Shown in pieces: positions 1 through 8,464 of a stretch of DNA of 64,000 nt. The notes below the pieces were generated by a model. The model searched no databases, had not been told where the DNA came from, and saw only the letters and a list, made by a program, of their open reading frames with translations. The position numbers were made by a program, and so were the translations under genes. Every line of letters begins with the position of its first letter. The stretch's first letter is position 1. This DNA comes from Nostoc sp. FACHB-110 (GTDB lineage Bacteria > Cyanobacteriota > Cyanobacteriia > Cyanobacteriales > Nostocaceae): the NCBI RefSeq assembly GCF_014697425.1, contig NZ_JACJRU010000002.1, forward strand, positions 248,001 through 312,000, given 5' to 3'.

Positions 1-22
1 GAGGCATTTTTATTTATTACCT

Positions 23-1048
23 TTAATTATTAATATCTGCAAAGCTTGTCATTTCGCCCATAGCTACTAATAACTTTCTTTCACCAATAAAGGAATTACG
101 TGCATGAGCCGTCAACAAGTTATCTAGGAGTAACACATCTCCTTGCTGCCAGGGGAAGCTTACTTCTAATTCTTGATAAAGTTCACAAATTTCTGCCATG
201 ATTGCATCTTCAATGACAGTACCATCACCGTAATAGCAATTACGGGGTAAATCTGATGCTGCAAATGAAGAAAACAGTGATTCTCTAGTTTGCTTATCTA
301 AACAAGCCGGATGCCAATGTTGAGCCTGATTAAACCAAGTCAGTTCCCCTGTTTGCGGATGTTTTGCTATTGCTGGACGAATAGAAAAAGTTCTTAAACT
401 GCCATCTGGCTTCCAGGTAAAATTTACAAAATTTTGTTGACAAATTGCTTCAACTTCTGCTTTATTTTCACTTTGAAAAACTGTTTGCCAGTTTAGCCCT
501 AAACCGTTACCATAATTACGGACATACATCACTTGTTTTTCAATAAATGTTTCCCTAATTTGGGGATTTAGGCGTTGAAAAACTTGGCGACTATCAACTA
601 TCGGGGTTTCGCCTCCTTGTTGGGCTGGTTGACGACAACCAAATAAAATCTTTTTAGGCCAGCGATGATTAAAAGAGTTTTCATTGTGCCATAATAACTT
701 GCGATCGCTAGGATAAAAAACTGGTGTATAAACATTCCCGCTCACGCTATTCCGGGGATGTTCGCCATTTTCGTGAAAAAGTTCTGAGCAAATTGCTAAA
801 CTAAAACGTTCAAATTCTGCAGCACTAGTAATATTAAAGCCTCGAAATAGTATAGCTCCATTGAGCAGTAATTTTTCTTCAATTAATTGACGATTAGCCT
901 CAACCCAATCAGTAATATCAATATCATTAATATAGGGACTAATGACTAGCGGTAGTGTATTATTTTTGCTGAGATATTCTAGTTTAATTAATTCATTGTG
1001 GGCTAATTGTACTGTTTGGCGTTTAATAACTTTATCTAATTTCTTCAT
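23..1048 (-). CDS. TauD/SyrP-like Fe(II)/2-oxoglutarate dioxygenase, probable amino-acid beta-hydroxylase
   Basis: A 341-residue non-heme Fe(II)/2-oxoglutarate oxygenase of the TauD/TfdA superfamily. The facial triad is visible: H121 and E123 in WHNENSF and H315 in LTAHAR, with R324 placed to bind 2-oxoglutarate. The spacing and the GGETPIVDSRQ segment match SyrP-like hydroxylases that act on carrier-bound aspartate in siderophore and lipopeptide pathways. It is clearly related to the C-terminal domain of the NRPS at 20521-27399 (shared GGETPIVD, MYVRNY, YYGDGT and AHAR segments), so one copy probably arose from the other. It is the last gene of the NRPS/PKS block in the window and its ATG overlaps the stop of the upstream C-domain gene by 4 bp (ATGA), so the two are translationally coupled. 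Inference: beta-hydroxylation of Asp (or Asn) to make an iron ligand. The superfamily call is firm; the substrate is not proven. Confidence 0.88.
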   Translation of the reverse strand: MKKLDKVIKRQTVQLAHNELIKLEYLSKNNTLPLVISPYINDIDITDWVEANRQLIEEKLLLNGAILFRGFNITSAAEFERFSLAICSELFHENGEHPRNSVSGNVYTPVFYPSDRKLLWHNENSFNHRWPKKILFGCRQPAQQGGETPIVDSRQVFQRLNPQIRETFIEKQVMYVRNYGNGLGLNWQTVFQSENKAEVEAICQQNFVNFTWKPDGSLRTFSIRPAIAKHPQTGELTWFNQAQHWHPACLDKQTRESLFSSFAASDLPRNCYYGDGTVIEDAIMAEICELYQELEVSFPWQQGDVLLLDNLLTAHARNSFIGERKLLVAMGEMTSFADINN

Positions 1049-2616
1049 AAGGAATCCTCTGTTGTAGGGGCAGGATGAATAATCTGACGCTTAATAGTTT
1101 TTAGTTTTGCTTTATAGGTTGCTTTGGTATTTTGATTTTGGATCGATTCTGCTTGTTTATCTGCTGCTATTAACACTTCAATTAATTCGCTTAACCTGGC
1201 TGTTGGGTTAGCAGCAACTTGATTTAATAGCATTTCAAAATGTTTGAGCATTCGCGCTATGCTAGTGCGATAAAATAAATCGGTGTTATACTCTAATGCT
1301 GCGACTATTCCCTGTGGTGTTTCTGTAATTTCCCATAATAAATCAAGCTGGGTTGTCTTTTTTTCAACAGTTAAAGGTGTGATAGTCAAATTGGAAAGTT
1401 TTAAAGCTGGAGTTTGAGTATTTTCTAAAATTAACTTGACTTGAAATAAAGGTGAACGAGCCATATGTCTGACTGGGTTTAGCACATCTACAAGTTTGTC
1501 AAAAGGCAAATCTTGATGAGCATAGGCATCTAAAGTTACCTCACGGACTCGTTCAAGTAATTCACGAAAAGAAGGGTTTCCTGATAAATTAGTGCGTAAA
1601 ACTATTTGGTTAACAAAAAAACCAATTAAACCTCTAACTTCTACTTGGTTACGGTTAGCAATATCAGTACCGATAATTATATCTGCTTGCCCTGTATACC
1701 AATAAAGTAGTGTTTTAAATACTGCCAACAGAATCATAAATAAGGTAATACCTTCTCGTTGATACAACGTTTTCAATTGTTCTGAGAAAGTTTGAGATAA
1801 AACAAGACATTGCCTAGCACCATTGAAAGTTGGTAATTTTGGTCTTGGCATATCTGTAGGCAATTCAACTACAGGAAGTTGACCACCTAATTTTTGCTGC
1901 CAGTAACTCAGCAAAGTTGCTAATTTTTCTCCTTGCAAATATTGACGTTGCCAAACTGCAAAGTCTACATACTGTATTGGTAGTTCAGGAAGTTGTGCTG
2001 CATAACCACGAGAAAAGTTTTCATAAAGCTTTGTAATTTCATTAATTAATACACCTATTGACCAAGCATCAGCAGCAATATGGTGGATGGTTAACAATAA
2101 AATATGCTCAGTTTCGCTCAGTTGCAATAAACTCACACGTAGTAAACAATCTTTGCTTAAATCAAAAGATTTTTGAGTTTCTTGATTAGCTAAAGATAGA
2201 ACTTCTGCCTCTCTTTGTTCTAGAGGTAGTGCTTGTAAATTGACTACTTGTAATTTAAATACAGTAGCAGGCGAAATTACTTGAACAGGTTGTCCATCAA
2301 CTAAGCTAAATGTAGTGCGTAAAGTTTGATGACGGTTGACAAGTGCTTGAAAACTCTGTTCTAAGGCTGCCACATTTAGCCAACCTGACAAGCGCATAAA
2401 TTGGCAGATGTTAAATGCTGGGTTCCCAGGTTCTAATTGGTCGAGGAACCATAAACGCTGTTGCGAAAATGATAGGGGGAAAGTGTTTGATTTTTGATGA
2501 TGAGGTTGAATTTGGGTTTTTGATAAGGTATCTCCTTTTTTTTGGTTTAATTTTTGGGTGAGTAGTTTTAGCTTTTCTGGAGATAAACCAGCAATTCTTT
2601 GAGAAAGGTCACTCAT
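1045..2616 (-). CDS. Stand-alone NRPS condensation domain
   Basis: A single condensation domain (about residues 45-480) with no adenylation or carrier domain. The entry motif LSFSQQRLWFLDQLEP is of the LCL type, and the catalytic motif reads HHIAADAWS, so the usual DG is DA while both histidines and the aspartate remain. I chose the ATG at 2614-2616 (523 aa); the frame opens two codons earlier at a TTG with no better ribosome site. The short N-terminal helix (LSQRIAGLSPEKLKLLTQ) resembles docking regions, and the basic C-terminal tail is like that of the other lone C domain at 27529-28974. It follows the cMT-containing PKS and precedes a dioxygenase. It could condense the chain with a later carrier-bound unit, or release the product by amide or ester formation. 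With the left edge cut off, these cannot be separated. Confidence 0.88.
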   Translation of the reverse strand: MSDLSQRIAGLSPEKLKLLTQKLNQKKGDTLSKTQIQPHHQKSNTFPLSFSQQRLWFLDQLEPGNPAFNICQFMRLSGWLNVAALEQSFQALVNRHQTLRTTFSLVDGQPVQVISPATVFKLQVVNLQALPLEQREAEVLSLANQETQKSFDLSKDCLLRVSLLQLSETEHILLLTIHHIAADAWSIGVLINEITKLYENFSRGYAAQLPELPIQYVDFAVWQRQYLQGEKLATLLSYWQQKLGGQLPVVELPTDMPRPKLPTFNGARQCLVLSQTFSEQLKTLYQREGITLFMILLAVFKTLLYWYTGQADIIIGTDIANRNQVEVRGLIGFFVNQIVLRTNLSGNPSFRELLERVREVTLDAYAHQDLPFDKLVDVLNPVRHMARSPLFQVKLILENTQTPALKLSNLTITPLTVEKKTTQLDLLWEITETPQGIVAALEYNTDLFYRTSIARMLKHFEMLLNQVAANPTARLSELIEVLIAADKQAESIQNQNTKATYKAKLKTIKRQIIHPAPTTEDSL

Positions 2617-2664
2617 TTGCAAATAGCCTAAACAATATATATAAATCAGTATTTTTTTAACAAT

Positions 2665-5600
2665 TTAGTTACTGATATTTGGCGTAGTGAGGAGATTGTT
2701 GACCTCTTGATCTGATAGGTTTTCAATATCTGCTAAAGCTTGAGCTAAATCGGCTAAATCTGCTTGCGCTGCAATATTTTGAACAATCAGTTCAGCTAAT
2801 TCAGCAATAGTTGGCGAATTGAAAAAGCCCTTATAAGAAAGTTCGACTTGGAAGGTTTTGCAAAGTTGAGAAACAAGCTGAGTAGCAAATAAAGAATCGC
2901 CTCCTAATTCAAAAAAGTTATCATGAACACCAATTTGATTAATGCCCAGAAGTTGTTGCCAAATTTCAGCTAAATTAATTTCGATTTCGTTGCGAGGAGC
3001 AACATAGATATTATCTAAGTTGGGACGGGGATAAGTTACTCTAGTTTGGTTGATTTGGGCTAATTGTTGTTCTAGTGATTTATCAGATTTTTGGGGTTGA
3101 ATTTGACTGATTAAATCTTGAGTGGAAACAATTATTTGTGGCAAGTTAATATTAGCTAAAATACAATTAAATACCTCAATTCCCTCTGCCGCAGTCATTC
3201 CGGCTGTTAATGCTTCGCCTGTGATTTCTTGATGTCTTTGTTCGACTGCAACAGCCATTCCGACACTTTGCCATCTATCCCAATTAATCGAGGTGATGAA
3301 GTTGCTATGTTGTGCAGCATGATAGTGGGCAAAGGCATCTAAAAAGGCATTTTCGGCAGTATAATCTACCATGCCTGATGTACCTGCAAAGGAAGATAGG
3401 GAAGAACAAAGTACAAAGAAATCTAGCTGTTTGTTTTGAAAAATTTTATTTAATACTCTTGTTCCTTGGACTTTTGGTGCTAATGCTTCAGCAGCAATTT
3501 CTTGGGTTTTGAGTTGAATCATTCCACCGCCTAAAACTGCGGCTGCATGAATGACTCCATTGATTTGACCAAATTGCAAATTAGCTTTTTTAACTACTGC
3601 TGACATTTGTTGATAATCAGCAACGTCAGCACTGAATACCATGATTTCTGCACCAACAGCTTGCAGATTTTGTAATTTCTGAATTTTCTGGCTCATGACA
3701 TCTTCTGTATCATGAGTTGTTAGCCATTGCGCCCATTCATCTGCTTGAGGAAAAGGCGATCGCCCGATTAAAATTAATTTAGCTGCTACTGTCTTAGCTA
3801 GGTATTCGGCTAAAACTAGCCCGACACCACCCAAACCACCAGTAATTAAATATACTCCGTTTTGTTTTAAACGCTGATTTTTCGGAATCGAGGTGTCTAA
3901 TTTAACAGCTTCAAAATCTTGCACCCAACGATGATGTCCTCGGTAAGCAATCACTTGTGCAGATGGTTGCAGAGAAATTTCTGTGATTAATTGCTGAATA
4001 AGTTGCTGTTCTTGCCAACTGTTGGCTATGGGTAGCACTATATCAATACTGCTACAAGTAAGGTTAGAATATTCTTGCGGAATTACTTGACAAGGCCCCA
4101 TAATTAAAGCTTTTTCGGGACACAATTGTTCAGAACCTGTGACTATTTGCAGATGGTTGCTAATCACTCGAATGTCTAAGTTAGCTTTTTGATAAAATTC
4201 TGCGATCGCTTGAGTCAAAAACAGTAAGCTGTAAAAGCCAAAATATTCATAATCTTGAGATGTGTAGTATCCTAACTGATCTGGAGTGACGCTCCATAGA
4301 TGCAGAATATTATTAGGAGTTTTACCCAATGTGCGAAGTTCTTGACACAAAAATTTGTAGTCTTGTGGTTGCTTTGGGTTAATTGTATATGCGCCACTGC
4401 GACTAATATATGTTTCGCCAACTTTGACGGTAATTACATCCTCACCTGCTAATTTTAATTGCGTGGCTATTTTTTCACCCAAACCGCATTCATCTACAAA
4501 CACTAACCAAGAATTTGCTTGATTTGTTTTGACTTGATTTGCTAAATTCTGGGGTAAAGCAGCACGTTTCCAAGTAGGGAGATAAAACCACTCAGCAATG
4601 TTAGGTTTTTTACCTAATAAAACTGTATCAGATTCAGGTTGTTTGCTGTCAATATACTCGCTAAATGCCCTAGCTTCAGCATCATTTTTAGTAGCTTGAG
4701 CGATGAAAATTTCTTCCCCAAATACTTCTGTTTGGGAAACTACTGCGACTTCACCAAATCCATGCGCTTTTAAAGCAGCACACCACTGATTTTGAGATAA
4801 AAATGGATTACCACGACTGCGTTGTGCATCCTCTAAAGGATTCATCAACAAACCATCGGTGATATCAAAATTTAATTGCGCTTGTGTAATTTCCCATAAT
4901 AATAATAAACCGCCTGGCGCTAATAAAGAACGCACATGAGTGATAGTTTTATCAATATTACTAGTAACGTGTAAAACGTTTACAGCAATCACTAAATCAA
5001 AATCATGCAAAGCATAACCTTGTTCAGTCGGAGATTTTTCAATATCCAAAAAACGATATTCAACAAATGGATAATTACTAAATTTTTCTTGGGCTTTTTT
5101 GAGTAATAAACCACCGACATCAGTAAAGGTGTAGCTTGCTCTTTCTCTAGGTAATATAGGTAATATATCTGTGGTAGCAATGCCTTGTCCGCCACCAATT
5201 TCTAAAATTCTCAGGTTGACATTTGGTGGTAATAACTTTACTATCGCTGCCACCTTGGTCTGCATAATACCTTTTAGATAGGTATTTAAGGGAACTTCTG
5301 ATTTTACAGTTGCTGTATTTTTATTGGCGGCTGTAAAATACAACTCTAAAGGTTCTCTTTCACCTGTAACAACAGATGTTAAATTAGCTCCACATTCAGC
5401 CACAATATCTAATATATGTGGTGTATTTGCTAATTTTAATCTTGCTGTTTCTAAAAAGGAGTTAAGTGCATCAATAGACAAAGGCTGAAAGTTGCTAAAC
5501 AGTCCTTTTTCTTGCTGTAAATACCCATTTTCTACTAATACATCTAACCAGCGATGTAATAATTGATGGTAGCGTGGGATGATGCGGCTTTGCTCTGATA

Positions 5601-8451
5601 ATTCGGCAAAAGTATACTTAGCTTTAGCATCGGTGAAAATATTTAAATCTTGCAAAGCCAAGTTAATATAAGCAAGGCATAAGTTATCCAAACACTGTTT
5701 ATTACTTAAATAAATTTCTCTATCAAGTAATTGTGTTTGAGACTGATGATTGCCAATTTCAATCACAGATTGCCAAATTTCATCAGTGGTAATTTGTGCT
5801 TTAATTTTTTGTGGTTGCGCTTCTAGCCAATAACGTTGACCTTCAAAAGGATAACTAGGCAAAGGGATATGATAGGGCTTTTTATGGCTATAAAAACTTG
5901 ACCAATCAATTTTTATCCCTTGCAACCACAAACGCCCCAAAGTATTAAATATAAATGCTACATCTGATTTTTGCTCTTGGGTATGACGGAGTGTGGTAAG
6001 CGTAACTACCTCTGGTTGTTGATGTTGTTTAACCAAGGTACTTAAAGTTTTTCCTGGCCCGACTTCTAAAAATATGCGTTCTGGTTGCTGGAGTAGTTCA
6101 AGAATTCCATGACTAAATAGCACAGTTTGACGCAGATGTTTTGCCCAATAGTTGGGTTCTGTTGCTGCTGTATCTATCCATGTACCGCTCAGGTTGGAGA
6201 TGAAGGGAATTTGGGGAGGATGGAGGGGAATTTGCTGCAACAGCTTAGTAAATGGTGCAATCATTCCATCCATCATGAATGAGTGAAAAGCACCAGATGT
6301 GTGCAGTCTGCGACAATTGATAGCTTGCTGTTGTAACTGTTGTTCTAATTGAGCGATCGCATCTATTGTACCGGAAACTACACAGCTTGATGGTGAATTA
6401 CTTGCCGCTAGTGCCAAGTCTACACCCAAAAACGGCTGCATGTCCGACTCTCCCATCTGCACCGAAAGCATCGCACCAGTGGGTAGCTCTTGCATTAAGC
6501 GTCCGCGATGAGCAACTAATTTTAAAGCATCCTCTAAACTAAAAACTCCTGCCAAGGTGGCGGCTACATATTCCCCAATGCTATGACCAATCATCGCTTC
6601 TGGGCGTACACCCCAACTCATCCATAATTTTGCTAAAGCATACTCAATTACAAATAAAGCAGGCTGGGTGATAGCAGTTTGAGAAAGTTCTAGAGTCGGC
6701 GTTGCCTTGGGGTAAATCACATCACGCAAATCAAAACCTAAATGAGGCTTAAGCAGTTTCGCACAATTATCAACTTGTTCTCTAAAATATGCTTCAGTTT
6801 CATACAGTTCTCGCCCCATATTCACATACTGAGAACCTTGTCCAGGAAACATAAAAACTACCGGACGATGACAGGGTTTTTGATAATGGGTAAAAACTTC
6901 TGGACTATCTAAAGATGTTAGATTTGTAATAGCATTTTCCAGATTTTGACAAACCAAAATTCGCCGATAATCAAAAGCTTTACGACCTACCGCCAGAGTG
7001 TAAGCAACATCAGTCAAATTTAACTTTCTATTTTGCTGCAAGTAATTCGCCAAATTTTGCGTCGCCGTCTCCAAGGCTGTAGCAGTTTTAGCTGATAGGC
7101 ACAATAGTAAATATTCACTTTTGATTTTTGACTTTTGACTTTTAACTTGTAATGGTGCTTCTTCCAAAATCACATGAGCATTCGTTCCCCCAATGCCAAA
7201 GGAACTCACCCCCGCGCGTCGAGGAGTACCGTTACTTTGCCAGTTAGTGAGTTGCGTATTGACGTAGAAGGGGCTATTGGCAAAATCAATTTGGGGATTA
7301 GGTTGCTTAAAGTGTAAGCTGGCGGGAATTTTTTGATGCTGGAGAGCTAATACAGTTTTAATTAAACCTGCTATCCCCGCCGCCGCATCTAAATGACCAG
7401 TATTGGTTTTTAAAGAACCTATGGCACAAAAACCTGTTTTGTCGGTATTGGCGCGAAAAGCCTGGGTTAAAGCGGCAATTTCGATAGGATCGCCTAAAGA
7501 TGTGCCTGTTCCGTGGGCTTCAATATAGGTGATGGTTTCGGCTGCAACTTCCGCGACAGCTTGAGCAGTTTTAATGACTTTTGCTTGACTATCAATACTA
7601 GGGGCGGTGTAACTGACTTTTTGTGAGCCATCGTTGTTAATGGCTGAACCTTTGATGACTGCATAAATGGTATCTTGATCAGCGATCGCATCTTCTAATC
7701 TCTTTAACACTACAATGCCCACACCTTCACCGCCGACAGTTCCCTGGGCTTGGGCATCAAAAGCGCGGCAATGTCCATCAGGTGAACCGATACTGCCTTC
7801 TTTATAAAAATAGCCTTGTTTTCGCATGGCGCTGATAGAAACACCACCAGCTAAAGCCATGTCACATTCGCCATTCAACAGACTTTGACAAGCTAAATGC
7901 ACTGCAACTAACGAAGTTGAACAAGCAGTTTGAACGGTATAACTTGGCCCAGTTAAATTTAATTTGTAAGCAACGCGAGTACTTAAATAATCTTTGTCAC
8001 CACCGATAACTATTTGGTGTAAATCAACAGAGTTGCGAATCTGCTCATTTGTATAAACATTAAATAAATAGCCGCTTAAACCACTGCCAGCATAGACACC
8101 AATTGCACCAGGATAATTTTCACAACTGTAACCAGCATTTTCTAATGCTGACCAAGCACATTCTAAAAATAGCCGATGTTGTGGATCAGTTATTTCTGCT
8201 TCTTTGGGATTAACACCAAAAAAAGCTGCATCAAATAATTCTACATCGGCTAATACACCTCTAGCTTTGACATAATTAGGGCTATTAACTACATCTGCAT
8301 CTATGCCAGAGGCTATCAATTCCTCATTGCTAAAAAAAGTGATTGTCTCTACACCTGCTTGTAGATTATGCCAAAACTCTACAATATTTTTTGCCCCAGG
8401 GAATCTGCCTGCTAAACCAATAATTGCTATTTCTGAGCCTGTATTATCCAT
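2665..8451 (-). CDS. Type I polyketide synthase, KS-AT-cMT-KR-ACP
   Basis: A 1928-residue modular PKS. Domains: KS about 5-430 (active Cys177 in TACSTSL, His in EAHGTGT and NTGHLD); AT about 520-840 (GHSIGEYVAA nucleophile; specificity motif GAFH in place of the malonyl-type HAFH); C-methyltransferase about 1040-1260 (SAM motif EIGGGQGIATT); KR about 1290-1760 (TGGLGGVG NADPH loop, SSLSS serine, YTAENAF tyrosine); ACP about 1815-1885 (LGGDSL). The module should add a malonate unit, methylate its alpha-carbon with SAM and reduce the beta-keto group to a hydroxyl; no DH or ER is present. It is the last chain-extending module in the window. The KS-AT linker contains a translated heptamer repeat block nearly identical to that in the PKS at 29062-35031 (see 7031-7164). 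Confidence 0.93.
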   Translation of the reverse strand: MDNTGSEIAIIGLAGRFPGAKNIVEFWHNLQAGVETITFFSNEELIASGIDADVVNSPNYVKARGVLADVELFDAAFFGVNPKEAEITDPQHRLFLECAWSALENAGYSCENYPGAIGVYAGSGLSGYLFNVYTNEQIRNSVDLHQIVIGGDKDYLSTRVAYKLNLTGPSYTVQTACSTSLVAVHLACQSLLNGECDMALAGGVSISAMRKQGYFYKEGSIGSPDGHCRAFDAQAQGTVGGEGVGIVVLKRLEDAIADQDTIYAVIKGSAINNDGSQKVSYTAPSIDSQAKVIKTAQAVAEVAAETITYIEAHGTGTSLGDPIEIAALTQAFRANTDKTGFCAIGSLKTNTGHLDAAAGIAGLIKTVLALQHQKIPASLHFKQPNPQIDFANSPFYVNTQLTNWQSNGTPRRAGVSSFGIGGTNAHVILEEAPLQVKSQKSKIKSEYLLLCLSAKTATALETATQNLANYLQQNRKLNLTDVAYTLAVGRKAFDYRRILVCQNLENAITNLTSLDSPEVFTHYQKPCHRPVVFMFPGQGSQYVNMGRELYETEAYFREQVDNCAKLLKPHLGFDLRDVIYPKATPTLELSQTAITQPALFVIEYALAKLWMSWGVRPEAMIGHSIGEYVAATLAGVFSLEDALKLVAHRGRLMQELPTGAMLSVQMGESDMQPFLGVDLALAASNSPSSCVVSGTIDAIAQLEQQLQQQAINCRRLHTSGAFHSFMMDGMIAPFTKLLQQIPLHPPQIPFISNLSGTWIDTAATEPNYWAKHLRQTVLFSHGILELLQQPERIFLEVGPGKTLSTLVKQHQQPEVVTLTTLRHTQEQKSDVAFIFNTLGRLWLQGIKIDWSSFYSHKKPYHIPLPSYPFEGQRYWLEAQPQKIKAQITTDEIWQSVIEIGNHQSQTQLLDREIYLSNKQCLDNLCLAYINLALQDLNIFTDAKAKYTFAELSEQSRIIPRYHQLLHRWLDVLVENGYLQQEKGLFSNFQPLSIDALNSFLETARLKLANTPHILDIVAECGANLTSVVTGEREPLELYFTAANKNTATVKSEVPLNTYLKGIMQTKVAAIVKLLPPNVNLRILEIGGGQGIATTDILPILPRERASYTFTDVGGLLLKKAQEKFSNYPFVEYRFLDIEKSPTEQGYALHDFDLVIAVNVLHVTSNIDKTITHVRSLLAPGGLLLLWEITQAQLNFDITDGLLMNPLEDAQRSRGNPFLSQNQWCAALKAHGFGEVAVVSQTEVFGEEIFIAQATKNDAEARAFSEYIDSKQPESDTVLLGKKPNIAEWFYLPTWKRAALPQNLANQVKTNQANSWLVFVDECGLGEKIATQLKLAGEDVITVKVGETYISRSGAYTINPKQPQDYKFLCQELRTLGKTPNNILHLWSVTPDQLGYYTSQDYEYFGFYSLLFLTQAIAEFYQKANLDIRVISNHLQIVTGSEQLCPEKALIMGPCQVIPQEYSNLTCSSIDIVLPIANSWQEQQLIQQLITEISLQPSAQVIAYRGHHRWVQDFEAVKLDTSIPKNQRLKQNGVYLITGGLGGVGLVLAEYLAKTVAAKLILIGRSPFPQADEWAQWLTTHDTEDVMSQKIQKLQNLQAVGAEIMVFSADVADYQQMSAVVKKANLQFGQINGVIHAAAVLGGGMIQLKTQEIAAEALAPKVQGTRVLNKIFQNKQLDFFVLCSSLSSFAGTSGMVDYTAENAFLDAFAHYHAAQHSNFITSINWDRWQSVGMAVAVEQRHQEITGEALTAGMTAAEGIEVFNCILANINLPQIIVSTQDLISQIQPQKSDKSLEQQLAQINQTRVTYPRPNLDNIYVAPRNEIEINLAEIWQQLLGINQIGVHDNFFELGGDSLFATQLVSQLCKTFQVELSYKGFFNSPTIAELAELIVQNIAAQADLADLAQALADIENLSDQEVNNLLTTPNISN
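7031..7164. repeat. Near-identical block and heptamer repeat in KS-AT linker, copy 1
   Basis: This 134-bp coding stretch differs from 33599-33732 by only a handful of bases, far closer than the surrounding KS and AT sequence of the two genes. It contains tandem ACTTTTG-type heptamers (about 7117-7148), a short repeat otherwise typical of cyanobacterial intergenic DNA. In frame it encodes a basic linker rich in Lys and Ser (VKSQKSKIKS). Gene conversion or a recent duplication is the simplest explanation. Confidence 0.8.
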
Positions 8452-8464
8452 TTTCTCTAATTCC

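Noticed and set aside
7117..7148. Heptamer repeats as a possible CRISPR or minisatellite locus
   Set aside because: Units are only 7 bp, without spacers, and lie in a coding linker.
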